The translations under genes were made by a program, and so were the position numbers. A stretch of 64,000 bases of DNA, taken from contig LNGK01000012.1 in NCBI GenBank assembly GCA_001510575.1, positions 889,996 to 953,995 on the forward strand, given 5' to 3'. This DNA comes from Knoxdaviesia capensis. Lineage: Eukaryota; Ascomycota; Sordariomycetes; Microascales; Gondwanamycetaceae. The number at the start of each line of letters is the position of its first letter. Within the stretch, counting starts at the first letter, position 1. Shown here piece after piece: positions 11,191 to 22,963 of the stretch. Under the pieces are notes generated by a model that searched no databases, was not told the DNA's origin, and saw nothing but the letters and a program-made list of their open reading frames with translations.

Positions 11191-14100
11191 TCAAGCCTTG
11201 GTGCGGACGGCCAACGCCCCCAGCTCGCGGCCCTTCTGCTGCTCCTCGCCGGCATCCATGTACACGTCCAGCAGGCACGCGGCCGACCACGCCTGTGTTG
11301 GACACGAGTCCGCGCAGAACTCGCCGTTCTTCTGCGTCAGCTCCGCGAGCCCGGCCCACGGGCTCGCGCGGATCATGGCCTTGCACCCGTCCAGCCGCAA
11401 GGTGACCTGCTGGAACGCCTCGACGCGGCCCTGCTGCGCCGAGTCGTCGTGCGGGGCGGTCGCCGTGCTGGTGGAGCTGGTGCTGTTGCGGTGGCGGCGC
11501 ACCAGGTCGAACTTGAGCAGCGCGCGCAGGAAGAAGCCCGTGGGCCACAGCCACTCGGGGCCCTGGTGGTAGTTGCGCCCCTTGCTGGTCGCAAAGTCCG
11601 TGCTGTCCTCGGAGTTGTGGTAGTACGGCCGGTAGTTCAGGTCCGCCGGGTCGAGCGTGGCCATGCCGGCCGGCCCGCGCAGCACCGCGTCGGCCACGAC
11701 GAGCGCGCCGAGCGCGTGGTCCGCGTCGAACAGCCCCGGTGCTACCGCCGCCGCCACCGTGAAGTTCGGCCGCAGCTGGTAGTCCTCGTACTCCTTGCCC
11801 GACCGGTACAGGTCCTTGTAGATGCCGCGGCGGTTGACCAGCGCCGTGTTGACGTCGTAGGCCGCGTCCTCTTCGGGCGTGGCGGGCACGAAGTAGCACC
11901 GCTCGAAGTTGGCCCGCACTTGCTCGGCCCACGCTGCGTATGTGACGCTGGTGCCGTCGGCGCGCGTGACGCCCTCGTGCGGATATTTGCCCTCGGCGTA
12001 TAGCTGCGCAAGCCACGCCAGCGTGCTGTACAGCATGCCGGTGATCTCTATAGCAGCGCCATCACGCGGGGTTCCCGGCACGCCCTTCGAGCCTGCCCGC
12101 TCACTCTCGCCCATCTTGTCCATCCAGGTGCCGCAGTTGAACTGGTTGCCGCCGAACACAAAGCCGGTATCCTCCCAGTCGACCTTGACGTCGATGTTGA
12201 ACCCCTCGTCCCGCATCTGTGAGTCGATCTGGGGGCCGGCGTTGGCCTCGCGGAACGACAGACCTGTCGCGTGACGCTGCATCGCCTCCTGGATCACATC
12301 GACAATACTGCTTTCCTTGGAGTACGCCCGCGGATCGGTGCAGGGGAACCACGTGTCGTCGTAGGGGAGGAACCGGCGCTTGACCACCAGCTTGAACACA
12401 TCGAGCCCGTCCGGCACGCGCTGCGTGTAGTCCTGGATGCTCTGGAGGAAGAACCACACAGAGTCACGCGAGTTGTAGCGCGGGTTCTCGCCGCTGCCGA
12501 GCAGGTTGGGGATCATGCCGTGCTTCAGCACGCTGGCGAACGCGCAAATGTGCTCGCGCGCCTCGGCAAACCGGCCCGTCACCAGCAGCAGACCGCGCAG
12601 CGAAATGAAGATGTCGCGGCCCCAGCAGCGCGCCCAGGACGTCGCAAAGTGCGGCAAGCCAGCGGCCATCGCGCTAACCGGCCGGTCGGGCACCAGCGAT
12701 GCCGAATCCACCATGCCCACCATCTGCACGCTAACCATGGCTAGACTCTGCACGAACCACTGGCCATGTTGGAGCGGCGGTGGCATCAGCGCAAGTGCGC
12801 GGTGGCGGCTGGCCATGTACGCGGTGCGTAGCACGAGGCCGAAGTACCGTGGAAGCAGGAAGCTCGGGAGTTCGCGAATGGCAAAGAACCGTTCCCGGAA
12901 CCACCGCGCTGGCTCGGCCAGCCGGCTACGTCCAGGCAGCTTGGCCAACCGCTCGAGACGGCCGACGATGAAGTCGAGCGCCCATTGGCCGTTGCGCAGG
13001 TTCTCGCACAGAGGATGGGCCAAGTCGTTGTTGCTGATGATGTCTCGCACCACACTCCACCATCCTTGCAGACCGGCATACACAAGTTTGCCATGCTTGG
13101 GGATTTCGTATGCTGATTCTTTGCCACCGTTGCCGTCTCCTTCCTCGGCATCACAGCGGTATAGCACAAAGTTCAGATCGGCCAGATCCAGCGATCCAAA
13201 GGCGGTGTCTGCCCCCGATGTCACGTAGGTATCTAGGCCGTCCGAGTGTTCAGCCGCAGGAATCCACGTCTCAAATAGAGCAATACTTCCAGGAGGAAAG
13301 CGGTCGCGCACCGTAATCACCGTGTCGTCTCCCTTGAACTCCATGCGCACACCGGGCACGTCCACCACTCGGCTCGGCAAGCCCCGGAGATACCGCTTGT
13401 CCTTGAGCACGCTCTCCATAGCCTCAGGGCCGGTGTCGACCTCCAGCATCCAGCTACCCAGGTGCCGGGCCTTGGTTCCGGTAAGATGAACCGGGTTAAA
13501 GTTGCCGCGGCCGTTGCCGTAGCCAGGGAAAGCTGTATGGGCAATCAGGAAGTATCCCTTCCGCGACTTGGGGTGCACACGGTGCACAGTAATGTACTGG
13601 TCTTCGTGGTGGATGTGCGTTTCGTCGTAGCCGTCCTTGCCCATCAACGTATGAATCTGGTTGAGGAGTTTCTTGATACCGGCAATGCCGTTCTCGCCGC
13701 CGCCAATTTCCAACTGCGACAGTTTCGAGGCTTCAGAGGTGTACAACCGGGTCTCGGTAACCAAGTTGATCAGCTTGGGGTAGATGTCGTCGTAGCCGAA
13801 CACGCTGCCGGTCGCGCTGGCACACATGCTCACCAACGCCGCGTTCGGCAGAGTATCCCGCGCCTCGCGCTTTTCCGCGGGCATTTCGTTGTCGTGGGTG
13901 CAGTCCATGAAGAGTGCGTGGACGGGGACCCGGCGGATAACGCGAATGAGCTCGCGCGAAATGACGCCGCCGTTTAAGCCGCTGGCGCCGTTGGCAGAGG
14001 AAGATCGCGACTCATCGCCAATTTTGCGGTCTTGTTTCGAGTCCGCGCGGGTGATACCATCCACTTCAAAGCTCCCAATGGGCCGGCCACCATGGCGATG

Positions 14101-16078
14101 TACGAGCCGGCTGAGTTCTCCGGTGCCCCAAGCCTGCATCGCCTCGCGAATAAGCGACGATAAGCCCAGACGCTTGACGAACATATAGTCGAGGTCTTCC
14201 GATGAAGTGAAAAGCTCGGCGACGACGTACAGGTCGGGTCGTACACGGCGCGCTTCGTCGAGAATGTGCTCAGCCACGTGCATGGGGGTCGAGTGAGCGT
14301 TATCAATGCGGAACCCGTGGAAGTATGTAGCCAGCATACGGGCGTACTTGGTCATCCGGTCCCACAAGTACGGGTTGTCCTCCGGGCCTGATCCATATCG
14401 GAGCTTGACGCAATCGCCCCAGACGATAACCTGGCGCAGCAGGTATACACGGGCCTGGGGACCGGCATTGTCGACAGTGGGGTTTCCGCCCCAGATCCAG
14501 CCGTTGTTCGCCAGAACAAGCTCTTCGCGTTGGTGCTTGGAAGTCGTTTCGTTGATCGGCAGGCGCGTGAAGTAGGTTTCGATAATCGGGCTCTCCTTCG
14601 AAATCTCTCCCATCTTTGGGCCGTTTTCATCGATGCGGAGGTACTTGATGCGCTGAAATAGCTGCTGCATGATTTCTTTCAGGTCCGCATCGTACTCCTT
14701 GTAGAATGGGAGGTTGACGGCATCAACTAGCTTCACCACCTTTTCGCGGGTCGACTCGATCACGGCAGGGCTCTTGTCGGTCTTCTCAAAGGGGCCAAAC
14801 AAAACGCCGCAGACGGAAGCAAGAATCTCGGGGGAGACTTGTCTTCGGAAACGTTCGCCCAATCGATCGTTGCCCGTAACGGCAGAATTCGCCAGGAAAG
14901 CGATCTGCTCCTCAGCAGATGCGCTGGCCAGAGATGCAGGAACGGTAACGGTCGAAGATGTCGGGGTGGCTTCTGTTGACGTCTTCTGCGCAATCCAAAT
15001 CTCGATCGCGTCGTCGACATCGCGGTCGACATCAATAGTGTAGTACTCCCACAGGCGAATCTCTGTGATGACGTCGGACTTTATGGCGTTCATAATCTGG
15101 ATGAGATCATCGGTGGACTTGAGGAGTGTGGGCAGGCCGCGCTCCTTGAGCGAGCGGCCCAGTTCGAGGAGCTTCGAGTCCAGGAGGTACGCAGATTCCA
15201 TCCATGGTGCTGTGATCAGATTGTAACCGGCTTCTGGGTGCTCCTGCAGCCACTCGCTGTTATGGGCAGTGTGGTTGAGGACAATATCCGACATGCTGAG
15301 TAGTGAATGCTTGGTTTCCAGAGTCTTGACCATGTCCTTGATGTCCTCCTCGCCGCGCGGAAAGCTCTCGGGATCCCAACCCAGCTGGTCGAAGAGGCTG
15401 TATGGCGAGTTGGACTCGCCGCGAATCTGCAACGGTGTGAAATGGACCATGTTATAGCCACGGGCGCTGATACCGCGGAAGTGTTGGTTCCAATCTGTGG
15501 GGTAGCGGCCCATGAACTTGGACAGCACGGAGATGACGGATAGAGCGGGGAGCGGAAGCGGTTCGCCATTCAGCTTCAGGCGCGGGGCCACATCGATATA
15601 GTAGATCGGGCTTTTCTTGATTTCCGAGCTGCCGCAGACATCGGAGCCTTTGAACGAGTCTTCTAGGGGGGGAAGTTCGGCGTATGTTGTGTAGAACGCA
15701 TATGCGCCGGGTTGGTGTACAACGACATCGATGATGATGTTTCGTGTGAAGTCGGGGACAAGTCTAGCAGAGAACAGAAATTGACAAACTGTTAGAAGCC
15801 GGTCTATCTTCACATTTACAGTGGCGAGCAACCTTCCGATGGACTTACTTGAACTCGTGGAACTTCTCTCGCTGGAACTCCTGGCCCTGCTCGGGAATGT
15901 TCACCCAGAGGCTTCCATGGCGGGCGATGGACGACGTTCCCTCGATGGTGAAGCGGATCTTGAACGGTTCGTAGCTCTGCGGAGCAATGTAGATGTAGCC
16001 GCCGCCGATTTCTGGTTCTCCGTCGTCGTTCAGAGGCAGCATATACACCTCCGTGGTGGAGATGGTCTGAGGCGCCAT
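11191..16078 (-). CDS. gdb1: Glycogen debranching enzyme (4-alpha-glucanotransferase / amylo-1,6-glucosidase)
   Basis: Model: complement(join(11191..15763, 15849..16078)), 1600 aa, close to the roughly 1530-1600 residues usual for the eukaryotic enzyme. The 85-bp intron has GTAAGT, a TCTAAC branch site and TAG, and it joins FHEFK to LVPDFTRN in frame. The bifunctional cytosolic enzyme moves maltotriosyl groups from glycogen branches and then hydrolyses the remaining alpha-1,6 glucose. The N-terminal half is a GH13-type domain: HFTPLQIRGESNSPYSLFDQ, the nucleophile motif GFRIDNAHS (Asp near 564), the acid motif VVAELF (Glu near 593) and DCTHDNEMP (Asp near 701). The C-terminal GH133 glucosidase half shows WGRDIFIS and NQFNCGTWMDKMGES (near 1280-1295). 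The gene is GC-rich at its 3' end, which generates long false frames on the other strand. Assignment is firm. Confidence 0.96.
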
Positions 16079-17021
16079 GGTGCGTGCTGATGTTGAGAGC
16101 TGTGAAGATTTCGAGCAAGAGGTGCGATCAAAAACTGCGTGTCCCGAGCCCTCCGTAGCTATCGGCTCGTCAAGGCTCCGTGTTCGGGATCTTGTGGCTG
16201 CTGCTGGTCGATGCTGCCGATCTGCTCCTGTGTTTGCTTTCGCGAACTGAACTGAATTGGCAACCGTAGTGTCGAGCCCGCGTCTTCACGTGTAATCCGC
16301 GTCCAGGTGTCAACCGTGAGCTCCGTTTGTTGTGACTTTGGATCCGGCAGGCTGGAGTCCTATAAGTAGTGCATGGGAGAATCCGGACTTCTGTACCTGC
16401 TATAGGTAGGGGAGGATGAATATGCACAATTGCGTGCTGAATAGGTCGATCAAAGGTCACCCGGTCACATGCAGCTGTCCTCTTTTGCTCTTTTAATCGT
16501 TCCCGATTTTTTTTTTCTCTACTGAGCTTGCAGTGAGGCTTTAACCACGCACCTCACAGCACATGCAGGATTTTGGAGACCTGTACAGTATAGCGATCTG
16601 TGCGGGGCGGCAGACACAGAGTGGGGAGACTGCAAAAGTGGGATGGGTGAAGGGAACACCAGCGAAGAGGCAATGATGATGCCGTCTCAATCGGGCAACG
16701 AGGTTAATTTAGAAAGAGAAAAATATAACGGAAGAGGATGGTTTGGCGGGTAGGATTAAGACTTTTCTTTTCGGTTCATGTGATAAGAACGAGAAAAACC
16801 AGACGTGGAAGCTGGTGAAAGAAGCGAAAGAAGCTTAAAGCCCATCGCGATGCTTAAGCTCTGAAAGCGGCCAGCTGCAGTACAGCGAAGTGTTAGTGTT
16901 TCGGAGCATCTGTGCCGCTGTAATGCTAACATCTGGGACCCAAAGCTCCCACTGTTCGAAACTATGTGGTAAGAGCGCTGAGCTGGGTCCACCGATTGTT
17001 CCTTCCCTGGATTTGAGCGGC

Positions 17022-17045
17022 TCTTTGGCTCTTTGGCTCTTTGGC
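17022..17045. repeat. Three tandem 8-bp units (TCTTTGGC)
   Basis: Three exact tandem copies of TCTTTGGC are visible. This is a simple repeat that probably arose by slippage. Confidence 0.75.
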
Positions 17046-17220
17046 TCGGTCTAAACTTTCGCGGTAAGGTTGCCACTTACCAGCATCTTCATCCTTCTCG
17101 AAGACTTTCCATCAACGTGTCTCGTTTCGCCAATTGCCTGATAGCCTCCCAAAGTATCCGTTGAGCCCTCTTCATCGGCTTTTTTCTGTCGTGACTCGTC
17201 ACCCAGGCATGTGTTTCAAA

Positions 17221-17228
17221 TGACGTCA
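17221..17228. promoter_or_regulatory. CRE-type palindrome TGACGTCA (candidate bZIP site)
   Basis: TGACGTCA is the full ATF/CREB consensus. Fungal AtfA-class bZIP factors bind it in stress and conidiation genes. It lies about 1.1 kb upstream of the debranching-enzyme start codon and 2 kb upstream of the next gene, so the target is unclear and chance occurrence is possible. Confidence 0.35.
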
Positions 17229-17822
17229 TGCTGCCGTGGACATGAAGAAATCTGAAATGCAAAAGCCGTAAGCAGCGACAAGGAACAGAGGCTCTAGCCG
17301 TCCATGGTCCTCAGCTTGACCAATCCCGGCATCATGGCCTTCGCCATCGTGGGAACACCAGACCCTCTTCATGCTCGTTTCAACATCCACATGTTGAGAA
17401 GGGCCTCAGTCGTTACACTACATGCGCACTGTATGCCATCTATGTGTCTCCCAAACTTGTCTAGGCCCGTCTCTTCCGGGAGGAAACTCGGTGGTACCCT
17501 TTCGTTTTGTCATGCTATCATCACCAGCCCCTGGCTTTTCGGCCCTGGAAAACATGCCCCATTTTCAGGGGTCTCACGCTACACCTTTTTTTTTATCCCG
17601 CTAAAACTTCCCCCGGCGTCCCCGGCCGTTACTTGATAGTTCTGTCTCCGGCTTCCTTCCTAAAGACTTGAGAAGTCCTGGATATCATGAACCGGCACTT
17701 TCAAAAACCCGGTTTCCAGTATCAGGTAATTCAGTGTATCTCCGCCCGTCTGGACATCCAGGGGTGATCCTTTGATGGGGCAAAATACTGGGGCCAGAAT
17801 TCACGTCCAACTTCACATCCAC

Positions 17823-17854
17823 TAGGGTTGTCTAGGGTCCGGTAGGGTTAGGGT
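17823..17854 (+). repeat. Cluster of four TAGGGT telomere-like motifs
   Basis: TAGGG starts at 17823, 17833, 17843 and 17849, so the spacing is 10, 10 and 6 bp. The last two form one exact telomeric step, TAGGGTTAGGGT. It is too short for a telomere and is better described as a telobox cluster. Confidence 0.7.
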
Positions 17855-19238
17855 CTTCATATCAACATCTACTCTTCTCGCATAATATCTCGTAGTGTTG
17901 GCAACCTGAGTGTCTCGATGTGCTGAATCTAGACTCCGAGGGGTGTGTTGGAAGATTTAATATACGCACACGTTGTATTGTTCTGCATGGGTTTTCTCCA
18001 ACACGGCACGATATTGCACGAACTGAAATTTGTAGAGTGAATAGCAAGACCAGATCTGCGGCATCGCCTCCTACCAATCTACTTCCCGGCTGCTTTCTAT
18101 GTCGAAGTTAATTTCTTGGCCGCTCCTCTTCTGATATCACATCCGACGCCCAGAAGGAGACATCATATATTAATAAGTAGGATGTTATCCTCTCCTTCGC
18201 CAATGTCCATCCGCTCCCCCCTCGCGTCAGCCCGAAGCTCTGTTGTGTCTTTGCTCCCTATAACCCGCACACATATGCCAGGACCTTCGCAGCAAGAATA
18301 TCTGAGAGACGACAAGCGATATATATGGCTGGATTTGAAATTTCAGGAAGCAAAAGTAACATAAAACTGTGTCGGATACTGATGGTACATGTCTTGACGT
18401 GTGATATGCTTGGAAGGTCCATGTGGGAGCTTCTTCTAACTAGACAGACCTTGGGACATATAATCCGAATTGAGATAATACGCTAGTCATGCATGTATGT
18501 GCATCCGTGTCGATCATATTCCGTCTCTGGTGTCTCTTATGTTAGAAAAGTGACCCAAACCCACCATGATTGCGCTGGACTTCCTTCTGGACACGGGCAA
18601 TCCACCAGATGGGACTATGACCTGGCGAGCCTGGCCGGCTTCCGAGTCTATTTATGTATCTTGGTGCATTACGATCTAGATTGACCGGGAAACATTGCAC
18701 ATCTCTCGACAGACGCCCTATCCCATCACCAGGATGCTTCGCCACAAGGGGTGAGAGCCCGGGAAACACGCTGACGGAATGACACAAGCGGTTAGAACAC
18801 CCCATCGCCATCTCGGACACCCCAGAGCGTGACAACTATACTGATGGGAAGACCTGAGGCTATGTATGTCTCGATATAGGGAGGACTGTAGCCTGCATAT
18901 GCATTTCATCACCACCAGCACCGGCCATCATATCAAGCCGTGACCACCTTTCCCACAAGTCCTGCGTCCAGGAGAGGGGAAGGGGCAAGGGAGATTATGA
19001 GCATGGCGTTGGCTGCCAACAGATACATGAGGGGGTTGAGCGCATTAGGACGAGGAGTTACCGCGCTCTTAAACGGCAAAAGCCCCTCCTTTAGAGATAA
19101 TGGGGGCTCGGGTGCCATGTCAGTGTCTATCTTCTCTTAAATGCCACGAAATCTCATCTTGATTTCTTCGAAACTTTCAGATCTTGACCATCCCTAGACA
19201 TAGCACGTCAAATTCAGCCCAGGAAACCACAAGCCAAG

Positions 19239-21073
19239 ATGTGGCTGCCACTGCATCACTTCACCCTCCTTATCATCCATTTTCTCTTCTCGCTCTTTGT
19301 CCATGGATCACCAACAGACAATGACACTAGCGGACCGTATTTAGATCTCCTAGAGTCTCCTATCGCCGAGCTCTCCGCCGTGTTCGACCCAGCAGGGAAC
19401 CGCGCCGAAAATGACGTCCGTCTGCGCAGTGACCTGTCTCTAAAATGGGCTGGTTGTAAGTGTCCTACTCCGGTCTCTCCATAGCCAGGACTAACTGTCT
19501 CAAACACCGGCGCAGATAACTCGACGGCTACGCTCTACTCACCCCTGGGCCAGACTGAGCGGGCTCTCATTCTCCCTGCTATTGCCAATCACCTAATTTT
19601 GACCGAATGCAGCCCGCGCGGTGTTTTGCTGCACCTGTCAAGCCGGGACAGCTTCAATGCTGCAGTAGCCGCCTGGTCATGGGTCACTCTTGAACCTGAG
19701 CACACAATCGTGACTGTAGTGCGCAGTGCAGGGTGTGGCGCTGGCACTGCGAACGACGTGACGCTGCTGCGCATCACGGACATGACGGCGCGCGGCGGCG
19801 CTCGGCATGAGATTGTGCTGCACGGAGAAGAGACGTCGTTCGCCGAGGTGTTGGCCAATGCTACCGTATCTGTTGACGCTGCGACGGTTATTCTGGATAG
19901 CAACGATGCGCAGGATACCGCGTTCTCGACGGAACTGCGCCGGGGCCTCAACACGACGAACAGCCTCTTCCGGCGTGGCGGCCCTCTCCTCCGGAACTCG
20001 ACACGCAGCCTGTTCAACGCCACGAACCCTAACGCCCGGCGCTGGCTCCCGCACAGACTTCCACTTAACTCGACCTTCAGCACCCTGCGCAGCAGCAATC
20101 ACACGAGGCGCTGGGAGAACGCTACATCCGTATACTTGGCGCGCCGCCGTGTTGGCCCGGGTTCGACTGCCGATATCGGGACGACGCGGCTTGACGCCGA
20201 AGTTTCCGGGCCTATCTGGCAGCAGGAGTCCGAGTCCGAGAGTGCGCGACTGGACTGTGTGCAGTGCGGAATACGCGGGCATACGTTGCGGGCAAGGCTG
20301 ACGGCCCAGATATCACAGGGACGGGTGTCGTTTGCGGCTGTAGACATCCGATCGCCTGGGACTTTGGAAACGACCCTCCAGGTCCAGGCGAGCGGGTACA
20401 CGAGGTCGCCATACCACGGCAGCCACGAAGTTCTCGACTTTGGAGGGCCCGCCGCATCGATTCTGGTTCCAGGGCTGGCGCATGTGGCGTTCCAACAGAA
20501 GTTCGCCGTTGTCTGGAACATCGATACACTTGAGGGAGACGGCAGGCTGTCCTTGGGAAGTTCCGTGAAGGTGAATGGAGATAGGGTTCTTGCCCGGACG
20601 TGTTTGGTAGGATGCCGCTCATCTGCTGAAGGGTAAGTTACGTATCTATCATCCAGACTTCACAACATGGCCACATGGTACTAACACGGAAACTCCAAAG
20701 ATGGGACCCCTCGTTTGCCAACAACGATGTCGTTGCGGCTGGCGACTTATCAGCGAGCATGTCCATCCGCGGTGCGCTTGTAGTTTCAACACGGGTGTCT
20801 ATCCTGGACGAAGACTTGTCCGCGAGCCGCCTTTCAATAGACTTACCCATGATCTCCGGGTCGTTTAACACTCACCCAGAAGAGGGAAGTGCGTGTGCTG
20901 TCCCAGGCATGAGATTTGGACTAGCTGGAAATGCTGATGTCGGGTACAGAGTGACGACCGGTGAGACTGCGACTGAGTCACTGAGATTGGAGAAGCGTGC
21001 TGTTAGTGCAGAGGAGATGACACCGCTTATCAGGGGCTGTCTGGATATGAGGAGACGGGAGCTCTATGGGTGA
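19239..21073 (+). CDS. Secreted DUF7029/DUF7223-like glycoprotein
   Basis: Model: join(19239..19455, 19516..20632, 20701..21073), 568 aa. Both introns are GTAAGT...AG and short (60 and 68 bp), and phases agree (WAG|YNST and SAEG|WDPS). The N-terminus MWLPLHHFTLLIIHFLFSLF is a clear signal peptide, probably cleaved near HG-SP. Residues about 90-170 (LTECSPRGVLLHLSSRDSF, then an AWSWV motif and a single CG motif) resemble the DUF7029 region of fungal secreted proteins. A beta-rich section with paired cysteines (CVQCGIRG) follows, resembling DUF7223. Many N-x-S/T sites suggest glycosylation. Its biochemical role is not known. The domain names rest on recalled pattern, not a search. There is no GPI tail or membrane helix. 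Confidence 0.75.
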
Positions 21074-21494
21074 GATGGGTGGGATCTGCGAATAGCCGAG
21101 ACGATCAGTGGGCAGCCGCGCAACACCCGCGCAGAAGCGAAGTGAGCGGGAGAACAGACAAACGTGAGCACGGGCTAAATGCCGTAAAATAACCAGAGGA
21201 TAAGACAGAATGAGTTCGTTTGTGAAGTTTTTCTATTTTATTGTTTCATTCAAAAATGAAGTTCCAACCAGAAATTACCCCCCCTGGAAAACCAATCCCA
21301 TCGTGTCTAGACAGATTACCTTCATGTCAGAGTAAAATGTAGTGATAACCCCTTTCCCAAGAAAAGAAAAAAAGAGAAGTGTTCGAAAGTCCTAATAAGG
21401 GGACAGAGAATGAGATAAGATTTATCGGCATAACTGCCGGCAATTACTCACACCATCGTGAAAGCCATGCAGGTTGGGAAACAAACGCTGGGGC
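21074..21494. other. Short convergent intergenic region
   Basis: AT-rich 3' flanks of two convergent genes. No further feature was recognised. Confidence 0.5.
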
Positions 21495-22963
21495 TTAGTC
21501 GTCCGACACCAAAGTCGGAATCTCATCAACACTGTGCTTGCCCTCAAGAATGCCTATGCGTCAGGGTGTGTGGTTAGCAACCAAAGGTTTAATGATTGGC
21601 GGAAGGGTTTATTCGACGGCTGGTTGCCTTACCATTTACGGCGGTGAAGAGAGGATATTCTTGCTCCAATCCCCGGGTGCGAAGGAATGAGTTGACCTCA
21701 TTTGCGGTGGTAGTACCCTGCAGCAGCTGACCGTTGAGTTCCTGGCGTTCAATCTCCTGCACGCTGACTCCGCGCTCAACGGCCATCTTGGCACAACGGA
21801 AGTTACGGCCTCCACTACACGAAGTAATGAGATCGGCCACTCCAGCAGATTCCACAGTGAAGGTTTCGGCACTGACGGTCTCCCCAAAGAATGCCTTGCC
21901 AAACTTGACCATCTCAAGGAGACCGACACGCATGATCGCGGCCTTGGCATTGTCTCCCCAGCCGCGACCGTCAACGAAACCAGCGGCGAGCGCAACAATG
22001 TTCTTTAGAGCACCACCAAGCGAGACGCCGGCAACATCCGAGACCATGCGCACGTGGAAGTATGGCCGGTGGAACAGCGCCTTGAAAGTGTCGTGGTCGA
22101 GAGGGGGATACTCGGCGGGGAGAGGGGTGAGCTTGGTCTTTGACCGGCGTCCGCGGGCATCGCGGTGGAAGAGATCGGGCACGGGGGCCGTGACATTCAT
22201 TTCGAAGGACGGCGAGCCAGAGCGCGGCGTGGGGGCGCGGGAATTATCGACCGGAGGAGGGTCGTAGGCAATGGTCGTTTCTGACCACTTTTCGGCGGCG
22301 ATCTCGGAGGCAATGTTCGCACCGCTCAAGGCACCGCAGTAGATCCCAAGGCCGTCTCCAATCCACTCGGAGAACAGTGCAATACCGTCGTCTGACACAT
22401 TGACACCCTTGATGCAGCTGATACCACGGGCAAAGGGGAGAATATGACCGTCCAGCTGTTTGCACACACGGCCAATGAACTGATGCGGCAAGTTAAAGAT
22501 GAGGATGCTGGAACCGTGCACAGCGTCGAGGAGGGAGGGGTTTGCGACAAGATTCGAAGGCAGAGTGATACCCGGAAGGTATTTGACGTTCTCGTGGTAC
22601 TTGTTGATGATGGCCGTCAACTTTTGCGGGGTATCGCCGACGGCGGGATCGTAGAACTTGGAAGATTCCGGAAGGGTGATGTCTTCCTCGTACACCCACA
22701 TGTGCACTTCTTCGTCGAAGAGCTCTGGGTTCAGGCGGGTATTCTCGGCAACAATCTTGGAGATGGTCGAACCCCTACAATTAGTTGAGACGAGTGATGC
22801 ATGAATTAGCTAAATGCCACCTTGGAGATTAACCGACTACTGGGCCTGAGAAGATCCCGCCCAGATCGGAGAACCCGGAGGATGCAACCAATAAATCTCA
22901 CCAATTACCGGAGCCGATCACGGTGACCTTGTGGCGCTTTTCCGGCGCTCCTAGAGTGGCCAT
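21495..22963 (-). CDS. gpd1: NAD-dependent glycerol-3-phosphate dehydrogenase, cytosolic
   Basis: Model: complement(join(21495..21553, 21633..22774, 22902..22963)), 420 aa. The 127-bp first intron (GTGAGA...TTGTAG) splits the Trp of the cofactor motif GSGNWGS. The 79-bp last intron (GTAAGG...CATAG) restores the C-terminus [20 protein letters not shown]. The enzyme reduces dihydroxyacetone phosphate to glycerol-3-phosphate for glycerol (osmolyte) and lipid synthesis. Visible features are the Rossmann GxGxxG at 17-22, [47 protein letters not shown] with the catalytic-lysine region, and [18 protein letters not shown]. Between the two lobes there is a roughly 45-residue Ser/Pro/Arg-rich insert ([13 protein letters not shown]) typical of filamentous fungi and rich in possible phosphosites. 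It corresponds to gfdA-type genes, which respond to the HOG osmotic pathway in relatives. Confidence 0.95.

Larger units (their letters stand above)
16079..19238. other. 3.2-kb intergenic region between divergent genes
   Basis: This separates the divergent debranching-enzyme and DUF7029-like genes and must hold both promoters. Visible items are a CTGTACAGTA motif at 16581, an 8-bp triplet repeat at 17022-17045, a full CRE palindrome at 17221-17228 and a cluster of TAGGGT motifs at 17823-17854. The open frames within it show no protein features. Confidence 0.5.

Noticed and set aside
11449..12744. Long + strand frames (184, 157 and 240 codons) across the debranching-enzyme gene
   Set aside because: They mirror the GC-rich 3' half of a certain gene on the other strand and have Arg/Val/Ala-biased composition without motifs.
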